Of a DNA stretch of 64,000 bases, positions 1 to 13,527 are shown in pieces. The stretch lies in the NCBI GenBank assembly GCA_013399115.1, contig VXAA01002187.1, positions 521,759 to 585,758 on the forward strand. Direction: 5' to 3'. Numbering within the stretch: the first letter of the stretch is position 1; each line of letters begins with the position of its first letter. This DNA is from Anseranas semipalmata (lineage: Eukaryota > Chordata > Aves > Anseriformes > Anseranatidae). The notes below the pieces were generated by a model, which made no database searches, was not told the origin of the DNA, and saw nothing but the letters and a program-made list of their open reading frames with translations. Made by a program: the position numbers and the translations under genes.

Positions 1-3000
1 GCAAATGAGCCCATGGAAACAAATTTAAGAAAACAGTGAATCAGAAATCTTTGATACAAAAACTTCCTATTGGAACTAGAAGCCTACAGTGCAAAGTTAC
101 TTTAGTACTTATGTCAACTTTGAAAATATTCAAATAAATGCTTTAATTCTCCATATGTCCATCAAGCTTTTTTTTTTTTTTTTTCTCTGAGCTTTCTTCT
201 CTTCTTTCATATCTCTCTATTCCAAGCAGTGACAAGCACTTCATTGCAAGGCATCTGAAGTCTTTCTTCTTCCAATGCAAGAGAGCAATGGGTACTATTT
301 GGTGAAATTGAATTGTTAGCTTTTCTTATGACATGAAAAGATCCAGGCACCTACTTGTTTTTTTATCACCAAGTAATCTTCACTGACGTGAGCAAACGGA
401 AAGGCAGAGGCTCTCAGCCTCGCTGGGAGCAGGTAGCAGAGATGCTCCTTGCACCTGGTTCTGAGAAACTGTTTGGTTGCTTTGCATTAATGAAGACAGA
501 GCACTTTGCTGCTGATAAGCATCTGAACAACATAATGTGTGCAGAGGCCTGGGACACTCCTTACTGTGGTTAAATAAAATATGGTATTACATCTCTAGTC
601 ATGAAATCTGCACTCCAGCATAGGGTCAGTCAAACTCCTCCTGGGTAATCTTATTTTTAATAATATTTTATGAATTCAGTGTAGCCAACTCATCTAAGAG
701 ACCACATGGAACCACAAGATAAAAAATGTGCACCAAGAGGAGAAAGCAGGAGGGAAGATCTGCTTAATGAAAAGAAAAAAAAAAAAGTATTAATAATAAT
801 ACTGAAATTCTGTTGACCCAGCCTAGGCTTTTATTTTCAGTCAGAATGAACTGCTTTGTTCTGCTCTGTATACTCAACTCAAAACATTCATTTAAAGAAA
901 AAAAATGGTGCTTTATTCCTTTTTCTCTAAATATTTCTTACTTTGTTCCTTCTCTGTGGTTCTGATCTTGTGCCACAGAAACTGATGCAAGCTTAGTTAT
1001 ATGTATCAATAGGTACAGTCTCAAATATAGATCTTGGTCAATACTTCTCTCTGTATTCAGAGAGGTCTCAGAATATATTTTAACTCCCTTTTTATTATTC
1101 TGAGCCTTGGACACTCACTTTATTTCACAATTCTGCTAGCTTTTCCTTTAATATCTCCATAATGTTCCTTGCTTTATACCCAGAAGGCATATGCAGGAGT
1201 TCAAGAAAAAGACCAGTTTGGGTGACTAACATTAATGACCAGACATTGATTTATGGCTGCTAGGGAATTATACACCAAATGATGTATGGGACACAGATGA
1301 ACAATGGGATTTAGACAAATGGGATGGCTCAGGCATAGGGACAAATGACAACAGAAAAGGTCAGGAGCTGATATAGATGGCAATCTACAACTAGTCAGAG
1401 ACGCAAACATGTATATTCACCACATCTAGCACTAAAATTTTTCTTTCTATTTTTAAACATTTTATCTGTTGGGAACTTCCCATTTTTGACATCTTTATAG
1501 TTCAACTCATTTCCATACAATCTATACAGAGTATTACTCTGAAATTAATTCATCCCTCCTGACCCATGAGCTGTTCTGTTGTAGGTTTAGCCTAGTCTCC
1601 TGTACCCTCTCTTTACAAATCCCCTCTCCCTCTGAGAACCTGCTGTGCAGTCTCCCACATGCTGAATACCAAAAAGGATTTGTCTTTTAACTGCAAGACC
1701 TCCTTAAGGCACTTCTTGGATGTCATTCACCAGCAATTTTTCAGTCATCAAGTCTCCCTCTATATAAAATGGCTGGAAGAATTGAAGAGTGAATGAGAAC
1801 TCTTCACCAGCCTAGAAAATAAGCATCTTATAAACTGACTGGCTTACTTTTTTATCAATACCAAATCACCTGCAGTAAGGAAATGATGAGCTCTTTGATG
1901 CAGGATGCTCACTGCATCACTGAGAGGACCATCACATGGCTTTTACACAGACTCAAATCTCTGCTGACATAAAGCCTGTTGCAGGGTCAGGGCACCCAGT
2001 CTTCTTCCAGTTTCTGCCCCAATAACTATGCTGAGCAAGACTGTAGTACAAAGTTGTCCGTATGAGACTATATATCCACACTGGGGAGTTTATTGGCTTA
2101 TGTTGAATCTGTCCCTAATTATTTATAATTTTGATAAGTCTACAAAGGTTTTCTTCTACAGAAAAAAAAAAAAAAAAAGAGAGAGAGAAATATTTAAAAA
2201 CTGTTTTTAACAGATTGTGTGTGCTTTACCCTACACAAAACCCACCTCAGAAGTGTGAAAAAAAAAAATCTCAGGATTATGGAGCCAAATAGCTGCAAAA
2301 TTCTCCCAAATGCTTATTTTTAGGGTGGCTCCTATAGCTGACCAAAGGGTTTTAATACCTCAGACTGCTACATCTGATGGGATATCACAGTCTGCAAAGG
2401 AAAATTGCTGCAGTCTGAAGTTCTTACATGGAGGGGCCACATGTGCATTCTGGTTTGTGCATGTGTTTATGCATAAGCAACAGGTTACATTCATATCCAG
2501 CAAAAAAGCAGTTTTTACATCCACTGCTGGTTTGGTTCCATGCATGTAATTTGCATGCATCTCTTCAACAGCATGAGATACCACTTTAGATTGCAGTGTG
2601 AGAGGTTATAGCAGCATTCCTGCCAATGTGTTACTATTACTATATTTATTATTTAGGACTTATTCTTTATTAAACATGGTAAACAGCACAAGAAGAAGGA
2701 ACAGACCTGATAAGACAGTTTTATAACCTAAGAGGAAGACATGAAGACAGCACACATTGGGAATGTAGTCATTAGAAGCAGCCTAACGTAACGAGTATCG
2801 ATCTGGTAAATATTAATCCTTGTTTTTCCCTAACTATGCTGGTTTAAGGAAAGCATTTAGCCTCTTCTCAGCTGTATTTCCTTAAGTACAAAAGCAAAGG
2901 AGATAATGTAGACATGTTTCTGGGACAGAAGAACTGTATCCATTGAATATCAATTGCTATTCTTCAAGGGAAAGTGCCCACAACTCAGCTAGTCTCAGAT

Positions 3001-5652
3001 GTGCCCAGTTGCTTCCGTTTTCCTGGGCTTTGGAGAGACAAAAACACACAGGTAGGGATATTAGCTTTCAGAGGAGAGCATCATAACACTGCTGTGCTTC
3101 CCTGGACAGACCACTGTTTGCTGTAGCCAACAAAATCTTAGTCCTGTTACAGGCAGAAGCAGCTGCAGTGTCTGATGCATTGGTGGCCTTCCTGAGTCCC
3201 TCTTTCTCAACAAGGTTTAAGTACCTCGTTCAGCATCCACAGTTCAGAGCATTATCCTGCAACATATAAAATCTTTGAAAGAGCAAATAAGAATTTCAGT
3301 CTTTCCTTCTAAACCACAACCAACTTTGCAGCCAATAACAAAACACTGAGAAATTCCATACAGAAAGAGTCTTTTCTAGGATCTTCTATGCATACCTCAG
3401 ATTGAAGGGATGCAAACTTGCACATCCTAGTCTACAAGGCTATGGCTTTCTTGGGAACCAGGGAGGGAAATCTCTCACTGTCATCTCATATTCATAGTGG
3501 ATGGGATTCATCCTGAAGTGCAGCTATGGTCACTTTTTAAAATAGTTAACAAGTGCAGATAGCATTCTGAACTCACCTTATTATGCAGCAAAGCACTTAG
3601 ATACAATATTTGGAGAAAGAGAGAGAAATTTAACTCAGGCAAATTTGTATCTTAGTGGTCAGAGTAATTATCAGGAAGAGTGAGAGAAGCGCTGTTTTCC
3701 AACCCCTGTCCTTACAACTTTTTCTATAACAGGTACATTGGCTGACCATGGCATGTAATGGTTACAACAGTCACATCTGTGCGCTACATCAAAATGGTAA
3801 AGACTAAAGGCCTCTTAGACAATCAGATACATCACAAGGTTAAAAAGCCATGTTCCCCTTGTATTTTCTCTCTGGCCTAATGAAATCTGAATTCTTTGCT
3901 GGAAAAATGGACCACTCAGAAACTTTTATAGTCCTTTGGATAAGCTAATGACCCCTTTAGGATGAGGACGAACTGAACTAAAAATCTTCTATATACTGTA
4001 GAGAAGGGCAGGCCACCCATAGCCACTTTTTTGTCTTTGTGGGTTTTTTAAAGTGATCACAGATTCTTTCTTAGAGGAATCTCTTTCCTGTTGAATATAA
4101 GGCAGGCTCTGAGATATCTGGTCCCTACAACCAGGGGAGATGCAGGTGGAGGAATTCCTTGTCAGAGATCCTGGGTTTGATTTAGGTTTAGGCATCAGGT
4201 AGGTGCTACCTGAGGCATTTCTGGGCACACTCAGGAGCAGAACTGAAGCCTTTTTGCTTCCACTCTTCCCAGCTGCTGACATATAGCTGAGGCATAAGGA
4301 GTAATCAATGTGTCTTCATGCCCTTGCAGTACCTGAGGATTGCTAGTAGCTGGCACAGTTCAGTTAAGCCACTAGGCTGCTCTAATTTATTCCCTGTAAG
4401 TAACTGAATACTTTGTGATCTTGCGTGCTTTCTAGAATCGTAACCTTTATATTTCTGTATGTTTTCCATTTTAAGCATATATTTGGTCTTAATGAGATTA
4501 GTAGATCACTATTTATGCCAGACATTGTCCACTCTTCATCTTAGAGCTGTGTCAGACCCTGTACCACCCTGTCTGCATCATTTAGGAGGCTCTTCTCTGC
4601 AGACCATTAAAATCACTCATTTCTGTGAAAGACTGTGAAATGCGTATTTGGAAGATGAAGAATCAAGCATACATTTTCTGATGACTTAATCCTGGGGGGG
4701 GGGGNAATATAACTGCACATTTCTGCTTTATGTATACATTTTCCTAGTTACTATATCACCGTATATAATAGGCTTGCACTTTACTAATATTATATTTATA
4801 GTAAATTAAGTGTACATGTTTTATATATTCTATATATAAATTGCATGTTTTCTAAGACAGCCAAAGCATAACAAGACACTTAATGAGCGACCCCAGGGCA
4901 TTGGCTTCAACTGTATAAAATATTTAAATCTAAACATGACACTGGAAATAACAAAAATAACACAATTAAATTAGAACATGATCGGAACAACAGTGTCTCC
5001 TGCTTAGATATCAAAAGACTTTGGATCTGCTTTGACATGTGTTTTTCATAAATTCCTTTGGCAGTTTATGCAGCAGCAGACCAATATTCCCTGACAACAG
5101 CCAAATCCATTGATATCTCTTAATTAAATCACTGGTTCTGAATAAAAGCAACACACCACCACAACGTGGATCACCATGGCTAACCTTTTAAATACCAAAG
5201 AAGACCAGGGACAGATCCTTAGCCTGGAGGCCAAGCGGCATTATGTTTACACTGCTGCAAGCCTTTCTGACTTGCTTTGGAGGGAGCTGGCTGGAGGAAG
5301 TTCAGAAAGAGATCCAGGGAATGAGCAAACACATAAGCAGTGTAGGTAGTCAGGGAGTCTGCTTGAGCTTGTAGTCTGGCCCCACCTGGCTAATAGGCTA
5401 GACGTAACCTAACTGGCTATGAAATTCCCCTAGCCTGCTGATGTTCTGGGAAGAAACCTGAAATTAAAAAAAGATGGGGAGAAGGACAAGTTCCATAGCT
5501 CTCTTTATGAGGAAGTATAAAAGAAACACAATTGAAACGTTCCTTACATAATTGCACTGGAAAGGTTTTTGCATGAGAATGTGCATACCTAGGGCAGGGA
5601 CAGAATATCATTTTCTTAGCAATATTTTTGTAGTTGAAGAAAAATAAAACAA

Positions 5653-5702
5653 CCCCCCCCAAAACAAACAAACAAACAAACAAACAAACAAACAAACAAA
5701 AC
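5653..5702. repeat. C8 run plus (CAAA)n tetranucleotide repeat
   Basis: Eight Cs are followed by about nine CAAA units. It lies in GLRA2 intron 2. Open frames over it (poly-KQTN on one strand, poly-VCLF on the other) are repeat artefacts. Confidence 0.95.
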
Positions 5703-7980
5703 AACCCCACCCCAAAACCACACAATCAACCAAAAAAAAACCAACAATATTCTTTGGGCAAGATATCCTCATATAGCATCTATCTTTGCAGTGAGAGGCC
5801 TGTTTCAAGGCCAAAAGTAAACCAGAATCAAACTTCCCTAGTAATGGATATGTGCACATCTCAAGAAACATATGTTTAAGGAGTGCAATGGCCTGGCCAC
5901 TTCCAAAAAACTGGACCAGTGACTTCTGTCCCCCTACAATGAACCCTCTGCACATGCCCTACCATGTCCACCAGTACGGTGCACTTCCTTCCTACATGGT
6001 GTCTTGCCTGAATGCAGTTTGAGCCTCTACTGGACATGGCCTTTTAAGCCTCAAACTCTATGGAAAATATCCCAATGTAGGGCTATCACTGCCTCTGATC
6101 TTATGGGCAGTGGTTGTTACTGACTGAAGTCTGGCTTTGGGAAGGTTGTTAACCTCTGGAGAGCAAACCATGCCAGCTCCATGTCTATGTCACATATACT
6201 TTTCAAATTTTGTATGTATTTATAGGTTATTTTTTCAACAGGTATTTATTGTGAAGTGTATGTCTAGATTAGGGTAGACAACTGCAGACAGTGCCTCTTC
6301 TTAGAATGTACATAGAAGCTGCTTTTATGTATTAATCCTGATGCAGTTCATTTCACCCTTAAATGTCATTCAGTGGTTTCCAGTCATGCCTTTTTAAGCA
6401 TTTCATTACTGGTCAACTTAGGGGCCAAAGAAGCAATGGGCTTGAACACATGAGAAAAACTGACCCTTGGTGCCAAGGAGTTATAGTATTAAAGTGATAA
6501 GCCATTTCCTGTAACAGTTGTCAGGCTAATTTTCAGTAAATGACTTAGTCCATGTGTTTATTATTCAGATGTAAACCCACTGACTCGGCATGAGAATGGC
6601 ATTACACCACTATAATCACAGACTAATCTTTTACAGCTATAGTCACTACATGCCCAAACTGCATCCCTCTAACAAGACTTCCCTGAGTTCAGACGCAGCA
6701 GCTTTTGAGCAAGTTGGTTCACACTGCATTGCACCATCCAGTGATGAAGGAATGTCGATTTGGCACTGTTGCTGCACATCTCCATGTAAATCCACAAAAA
6801 TCAGAATATTCTTTAGCAAATAATGACTTAATGAGAAAGAATGCGCTGAAAACATACAATTAAATTCAATACAAAATACAATCACTCTTGTCCTCATTGT
6901 TAGAATTTTTTATACCAAAGCATAACATACTTCTGGAGATTTGGGAACAAATTCTCCTTCTCTCTATCCAGTGTATGACAGCCATCTACTTCTTAAAGTA
7001 TTTGGCATAAAGGACTTAGTAATGCCTATGGATAAATAGATTTCTCTATCTGATCAGTTCTAGGTATTTTAGATTTTAAGTGCTTTTAGAAGATGAAGGT
7101 GTTAAAGCACAGACATAATTTAGTAACTTCTGAATGTCAACAGCTGCCAAGAAATTTTAAATTCAAGCTGACTTTCCATCAGCCCTGCATCTCATGTTGT
7201 AACTAAGTTGTAGACTGATCCTGTATACCATGGCATTGCATATAGTATTCTTGAGGAAGCCTGAGGTGAATATACAGCAATCTGTGGTACCATTTTGCCA
7301 TCTCTGGTTTCTACCAGCACAAAAACACATTCTTGGCTGCTGTTATAACACAGGTGCCCTGCACTATTTCTGGCTTTGTTGAGGAAAGCAAAGTGAGCAA
7401 TGGAGAAAGTACAAGACTTCACTTTTATTTTTGTGGTTGTTGTTGCTTTTTATCATTAAAAATATATATCATTAATATTAATAACACAAAAAGTACATCA
7501 TGCAGGTTCACTTTTTATTATTTTACATAAACCACACTTAACTGATGCTATAATTGAAAAAGAACAGCAAATCAAGTCATAGGACCCCAAGAGTATGTTT
7601 GTTGTCAACAGAAGGACTCTCAGGGACTTCAGTTAGTATTAGACTGTAGTCTTCATATTTACATTCAAAAATATTCCCCTCTGTGTCCTTACAGAAATTA
7701 TTAGGCTATTCAAATTCAATAAGTGATAAGTGTGAGATGGAAACGTGTGCATTAAGTATCTGACAAAGTGATTAAAGAAAGGCAATTTTGAGAGCTGTCA
7801 CTCTGGCACTTTTCTCTGGCTGACTGTTGGGGTGACAGTCTTTCTAAGTCCCTGGTCATTTTGTATCTGATCACTGGCTGTGTCAACAAGAACCAGAAAT
7901 CTTCCCCTGCATTTCCAATGATTGTATAGGAGAGAAAGATAAGAAAAGAAAGGATCTTTCAGTATACAGCACTGCTGGGG

Positions 7981-8014
<34 letters not shown>

Positions 8015-8087
8015 GAAAAGAAAAGAAAAGAAAAGAAAAGAAAAGAAAAGAAAAGAAAAGAAAAGAAAAGAAAAGAAAAGAAAAAAA
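7981..8087. repeat. (GAAAA)n pentanucleotide microsatellite, about 18 units
   Basis: A 14-base A run is followed by about 18 uninterrupted GAAAA units and a short A run. A minor interrupted version of the motif precedes it near 7934-7950. It lies in GLRA2 intron 2 and is long and pure enough to be polymorphic. The phenylalanine-rich frame on the minus strand is not a gene. Confidence 0.97.
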
Positions 8088-9206
8088 TAGCTAGGCATTG
8101 ATATGTGTTATTGATGTCTAAACACTTATATATTCATCTGTTGCTCTCCCAGTATCTTCCTGAATGTTCTAATTTGCAAGAATCAGTTAGCGAAAAACAG
8201 TAACTGATGATGAAATGCTTTATCTGGATAAAACACCTTGTCCCAGTAAGCAGTATTTTCCTCTGTTTTTAGAATGTGTAGCCTTTATTCCACAGATTAA
8301 TCAAATAGCTTCTGTTTTTCAGTAATTCAAACTAGTCATAAAAATACATTTAATTATTCTATAATCGGTGGTATAAGATAAACGGGCTCTACTCAGATGT
8401 CTTTCCAAGAATATCAGATTTTTCTAACATTTTAAAATGCCTGGTGGACTAGGAGAAAGATATGTAACTGGTCTAAAGCAGAAAAAGACAGACAAATGCA
8501 TGAGTAGCAGTCCAAATATCTTCACCCACAATGTCTCTTGTGAAACACAGGAAACAAATATTAATCCCAGACTATATGCAAAGTCAGATATATAATCCCT
8601 TAAACCATTCTTCCCACAGACATCTTTTACACTTATAAATTCTTGCCTTAAAATACAAAAAAAAAAATGTTATAAATTGGGTAATTATTTAACATCTCAT
8701 ACATCAATACAGTTATGTGACTTCAAATATCAGTATTGTACAACAGACCATATCACCAAAAAAATCTCAGATTAATAAATGGAAACAATTTGTATTAGGG
8801 TCACAATAATGATTCAGTATATATATAAAAAAAAAATTACAATACTTAACTCCAAGCAAGATAAATTTATTATGACCTCTTTGCAGCTGTCCTCTTATTC
8901 TTTAAAAGAAAAAAATGTTATATAGAACATTAAGTACTTTTTATTCTTTGAAAAATTTAACAAGACTTGGGCAACTAGAACATAGGTGTGCATCATAATG
9001 ACTAATAAAAACATTTATCAGCTGAAAAGGTTTTCGTTGGTGCTGTGAGGTTCAAAACCACATGACTTAACTTTCTAGTTCATAAGAAAACCTTTTAGAC
9101 CCCTCACTGCTGACAGCTCAGAGATGTGAAGTTATGAAAAAATGTAGAAGATCTGTTTATCAGTTCAAACTGCTGCAAAGTACCACACTGCTCTGGAAAG
9201 TGACTT

Positions 9207-9234
9207 CATTTCATATATATATATATATGAAATG
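9207..9234. repeat. Perfect 28-bp palindrome with (AT)n core
   Basis: A dinucleotide AT core (9213-9228) is flanked by CATTTC on the left and its exact complement GAAATG on the right, so the whole 28 bp is a perfect inverted repeat without a loop. It is inside GLRA2 intron 2. Confidence 0.9.
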
Positions 9235-10879
9235 CCAGATTCTTTGCTATTAAGCACTCACAGGTGTCATCAGGCAGCAGCTTCACTTTGGGAACATGAA
9301 CAAACCATGGGACTTGGAGGGGAGAAGTGTCTGTCAAACAGGTCAGCGTGTGCCTTACATCGTGCACACCATACCTGCTCTACTCACTTGAACATCAAGG
9401 GAACAAAGCTGTGAATCTGTCTCCTCCTGCCTTTTTCACAAAATGGTTTTAGACATGTACTGGGGGGGAAACAAAGAGCTGTGTTTTTGCTGTGTCTTAT
9501 GTACAGGGACTGCCACTTTTACTGATTTTACCTGAGCTACAAGAGATGAAGCAGAAGTCTTCTTTTACTGTCCATCCCACATAAAGGGTAAGAAGAAGTT
9601 GTTAACAATCACTACCTTTCTCAATTCAGGCAATTTCTGCCTTTATTTGCATTCTCTAAAACTTTTCTGATATTCATGCAAACACACCACATGAATGCAA
9701 AAGCCTAATGCAATATTACTACAAACTAATGTGAACTCCAATTCAGGAACTCAATAAGTATTTTGAAAACTATTCTGAAATTAATACTTAAGACTTCTCT
9801 GACTAGAGTATTATTAACTTTAAAACCCGTGGATCTGAAAGTCAAACTATAGATTCCTCCTCACTAGGCATAGTAAGCAGTCAAAAAAGACACTCCATTC
9901 CAAGTCTTGTAATTTGCACATGTGGAACACAGAGAAAATTATCTTTGATCTAAATTTAATTAAACACTTTTCTCATTGGCATGGAAGCTCCTTTTTTGAT
10001 AATGGTTCATTCACTGGCTAAGAAATGATTGTTTGTTCCACTCATTATCAACTTTCACAGCACCGCTAACAAGGATCAGTACAGAAAAACATGCATTTTG
10101 GTCAACAAAGCCAATAGATATGAGTGCAAATGTACATTGGCATCAGATTTATTAAGGAAGGAATAGTTTTATTAATTTTCAAAGTAGATCTACATTCCAA
10201 GCTTTGAATTGGCTTAGAAGAGTCGGTTTTGGTGGAATTAGAGAGCTCTCCAAAAAGGCTAAATATTTACAATGCAAACTTCTTTCCCAACTGTCTTCAT
10301 TAGAAGCCAGAAGACATTCTGTGTTCACTTCCACCAGGACTTAAAGGTCTACAGGAGGGAAAACTTGCTCTGATAGCAATGATTGCAAAAGAGGCCCCCA
10401 GTCTACAGACTTCTTTGTGCTGGAATAGTGGTGATTCTCCACAACTCAGTCCAACACAAGCATAGACCTTTTCTTCAGACACTGCTATAAAGAAGCCCAC
10501 AATTCAGCATGGAAGTGTTGAAGATAGGCTCTTCATGGCTTAAAAATTTCAGGAATAAGTCCTCTGAATTGTTTTTAGAGGGGAACCTGGAATCCTGTTC
10601 ACTATGTGGAATTAGTAAGGTCTTCAGAAACAACCTTTGACAGCTAAATATTATTATCACATACAGATAAATTTGAAAAGAGGATTTTCAAGCTCTGTGC
10701 CCTCATCACCTGCACTGTTCCCCCAGTCCTCCCCTTGGAACAACTGATCTCTCTGACAATAACACAATAGAAAACTGAAGTTGTTGAAAAGAAAATAAGA
10801 ACCCAGAGGTAACACCCTTAAAACTACAATTAGTCCAAAAGGTAAACAATTAATTTATCAATAGTCTTAAAAAACTTAC

Positions 10880-11013
10880 CTTTAAAATTTGGTCTGATTC
10901 TAGCATCATACCCCGATGTCCTTCCCATCAATTTGTCCAAAAAATCTGAAGGAGACAGGGTCTGTGAGGGGGATTTTCCAGATCTTGAATCATGTTCTTT
11001 ACAGAAAGTCGTC
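10880..11013 (-). CDS. GLRA2: GLRA2 coding exon 2: mature N-terminus of glycine receptor alpha-2
   Basis: This 134-nt exon encodes residues 23-67 and the first base of codon 68. It reads [14 protein letters not shown], then [20 protein letters not shown], then [12 protein letters not shown]. The SDFLDKLMG helix and the RIRPNFKG segment open the extracellular domain of all glycine receptor alpha subunits. The [14 protein letters not shown] stretch before them is typical of alpha-2 and differs from alpha-1 and alpha-3, so the paralogue call is firm. The acceptor reads TTATTTAG at 11014 and the donor reads AAAG|GTAAGT at 10880/10879. Joined to exon 1 the frame is continuous, with codon 23 split as AG|G. 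The product is a ligand-gated chloride channel subunit of the neuronal plasma membrane, best known from embryonic brain and retina. The last partial codon (phase 1) matches the GLRA family, in which a glycine codon is split before the next exon. No disruption is seen. Confidence 0.96.
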
Positions 11014-13177
11014 CTAAATAAATTATTAACCACCATTAGCTACTATTTAGCTAGTGTTTCATTCAAGTCATGAAGAAATTCTAGCACTAAATAAAATTGT
11101 CTCAATTCACTGAATGTAGTAATTAATATTTTTATAGAGCAATATAGTCTATTTTTCATCAGAAAACTTTATTCTAGAAATAAAAATGAGCTTCAGATAG
11201 TATGCACGGACACAATTTGTTCTTCAGAAAAAAACTCAGCTTTAAGAAGAAATTTATTAGAGCGTTAAGACTTTAGAAGATTCAGTTTACTCTGTCTTAA
11301 TGTATAGAGCAATCTTACAGGGACTTTAATATCTATTTCATCTCATTGCTTTAATTATATGTATGCTGTTAAAATGCATGTATGTTAACAACGATTAAAG
11401 GTGGTCTTAAACTTTCAAGCAATAGCTGGCAACACTGACCAAACAACACTGAAAAATATTGGTTTTGTTAATGTTGGAAATGATACAGATGCCAAAAATT
11501 GTTCTTCACAGATGCCACCCAAAGATTGAAATCGTGCTAGTGAATGTCTGGATTCTTCCCCAAGAGGGCAAAAAAGGTTTCAGAGTTAGTCACATCTGGT
11601 ATTAGTGGGTTTGTTTTGTTTTATTATTTTCACCAATGAACATCAAATAATAAAAGTGATCAGTATTATCATCAGTTGGTACTTATATGCAAGCTCCTAG
11701 AACATATCTCTGTTTTCAGGTTTTAAGAGCAAACTTCTGGTACTATATCATGAATGTGAAACTTTCTGTACATAGCGTATTACATATTTCAAGCACATTA
11801 GGTATTTCAGCAAAAAAGAATTCATGAGTTTCCCCAGGTCATTCCCTAGGGAAAAGAACCTAGAATGAAGTAGTCGTATTTGGTGTGCAGAGGCACAGAT
11901 TTTATCATAAACAGCATTATCTTGATTCCTAGATAACCAATGCCATGTTATCTATGTAGTCTTTAAGCTATACAAAAAAGTAATTATATCGCTGTCTTCT
12001 TAACCATTCTCTATTTAAATAGTTGCCCAAAGGGAACCACTCAGTTTCAGGAGTGCGTCTTGTTCTTTTTTGTGCATCTACATGGAAGTATAAACAAAAT
12101 AGATACCCATGTGAGCATCTGAAATTAGAAACAAATATTAAATCTTTTACCTCTTTATAAAAACATCAGAACTGTTAAAAGGCAATGACAGGAAATTCTT
12201 GTGGTGTGATTCCCCACTTTTTTCAGGTTCCATATACAGGGGGCAGTTGCTTCTTTTTGCTTTTGTCAGTGACATGGTACTGTTACAACATGTTTAATTT
12301 TTAATCCAAAATAGATGATATTCCCCACGTAAATCATAGAATTTTTCAGTTAAGATAATAAACTGGAAAATTAATCCAGTGCATTTATATGGGATGGTCC
12401 TATACAAATTACTTCTGTTTTCATTCAGAGCCCACTAGCTATAAGTTATATTGTGATCTTGTGTGTGCAAGCTCATGAATATAAGCTCTATTTCACTCTG
12501 TCACCGTATATATACATCATTACGCATACAAATACACTTTATACATGTACATGTAGATACAGTGTACAGTATAATAAGGAACCTCAGTTGAAATAGTGTT
12601 TTGGCTAATAAAACTGACCTGTTTGCCTTGTACCGCAAAAAGTCATTAGATGAAGAAAAAGCTCATAAAACATTAAAAAAAAAAAAAAAGATAGAAACAA
12701 CAATCATATGTACTGATATTTTAAGTGAGCATAGGACCGGTCTAATCCAGGGTTTTCCCAAAATCAGAGGACTGGTTCTCTAATTTCAAACAACCATGTC
12801 ACCGACAAAACTGGTTCAATCATTTCAAGAGCTTGAAGATGAGGAAACCAAAGCAACTTCCTACATAAACTCCGGTGGGAGCACAGAGATTAAATTTGGA
12901 AGAAAAACCAAAGAAACTGTTTTTAGTTATACTGATAATCAGTGACAAAGCATGCCTTTGAATCAGAGAAATGGAAAATAGATCACCCAAACTTGATTTT
13001 TTTGTGTGTTTGTTACCAAGCAACGAGTCTCTGAGTGTAAAAGGGATAGCCTATATAGAATGAACATGAAATACTCTCAATACAGCAAACAAACTAGGTT
13101 AATGTGACGTAGTTTCTTTATAGTTATGATTTCCACAACCTTTGATAAATATCATCACATAGAGCCATATCACCTAC
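11014..13177 (-). other. GLRA2: GLRA2 intron 1 (2,164 bp)
   Basis: This interval is bounded by donor CAG|GTAGGT at 13178/13177 and acceptor TTTAG|GACGAC at 11014/11013. It is AT-rich and holds an A run (about 12674-12688). I see no CR1, LTR or extra exon in it. The open frames inside it are short and unremarkable. Confidence 0.9.
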
Positions 13178-13245
13178 CTGAAGTGGTTTGTCTCTAAGAA
13201 AAATGCAAACAAGGTTGTCAAAATTTTCACTAGCTGCCGGTTCAT
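13178..13245 (-). CDS. GLRA2: GLRA2 coding exon 1: start codon and signal peptide
   Basis: The start codon is at 13245-13243 on the minus strand. The exon encodes MNRQLVKIL, a hydrophobic run TTLFAFFLE, then TNHF, plus the first two bases of codon 23. It ends in a strong donor, CTTCAG|GTAGGTG. This is the GLRA2 signal peptide: basic N-region, hydrophobic core, and cleavage expected soon after the splice junction, near FC at residues 26-27. It differs from the mammalian protein, as I remember it, at only a few residues (for example K7 and T11). The start is favoured because the homologous protein begins here, because a purine (G) lies at -3, and because there is no in-frame or out-of-frame ATG in the preceding 153 nt. 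The 68-nt length and phase 2 end fit exon 2 exactly. The exon would be missed by gene finders that rely on long open frames. Confidence 0.95.
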
Positions 13246-13521
13246 TCCTCCTGCTTTCTGTGATGATTTGGAAAATATCCCAGAAACGATTCCAGAGAGA
13301 TGCAGGGAACAAGTATGCTGGTGCTGCCTAGATTCCCAAATTCAGCAATAGTTTATTTTTCTTGACAATCAGGAAGAGAAGGTCTGGATCTCTACAAACT
13401 GGGGGTAAAAAAGAAGTGCCAGTCCTTGGAATCATGGTCAGGTCAAGCCTAGGCTCATCTCCAGCAGCCAACACAAAGGAGACAAAGCATCAGACCTGGT
13501 TGTTCCCCAGCCTTGCTTTTA
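13246..13521 (-). other. GLRA2: Probable GLRA2 5' untranslated region
   Basis: This is the sequence directly upstream of the GLRA2 start codon on the sense strand. Two acceptor-like sites could define its 5' edge. The better one is CACCCAG at 13524-13522, preceded by a pyrimidine tract of about 85 nt. A second, TTTTTTACCCCCAG, ends at 13399 and would give a 153-nt leader with no upstream ATG. If the longer leader is used, three short upstream open frames appear (ATGs near 13491, 13465 and 13434), the longest about 34 codons. The exact transcript start cannot be read from sequence alone. Confidence 0.5.
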
Positions 13522-13527
13522 CTGGGT

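Larger units (their letters stand above)
1..10879 (-). other. GLRA2: GLRA2 intron 2 (partial, runs off left edge)
   Basis: This stretch follows the splice donor of GLRA2 coding exon 2, so it is intronic on the minus strand. I looked for coding exon 3, which in glycine receptors encodes the PPVNVTCN-type segment, by its expected antisense codons and did not find it, so it probably lies further left. The open frames here are short (60-115 codons) and match no family I know. The interval holds simple repeats (listed separately), scattered poly-A/T runs (171-184, 774-786, 2161-2178) and an 11-G run ending in an N (4694-4705). I see no CR1 element in it. Absence of small exons cannot be guaranteed by eye. 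Confidence 0.75.

Noticed and set aside
7883..8098. Open frame rich in FFLFFS on the minus strand
   Set aside because: It is the translation of the (GAAAA)n microsatellite.
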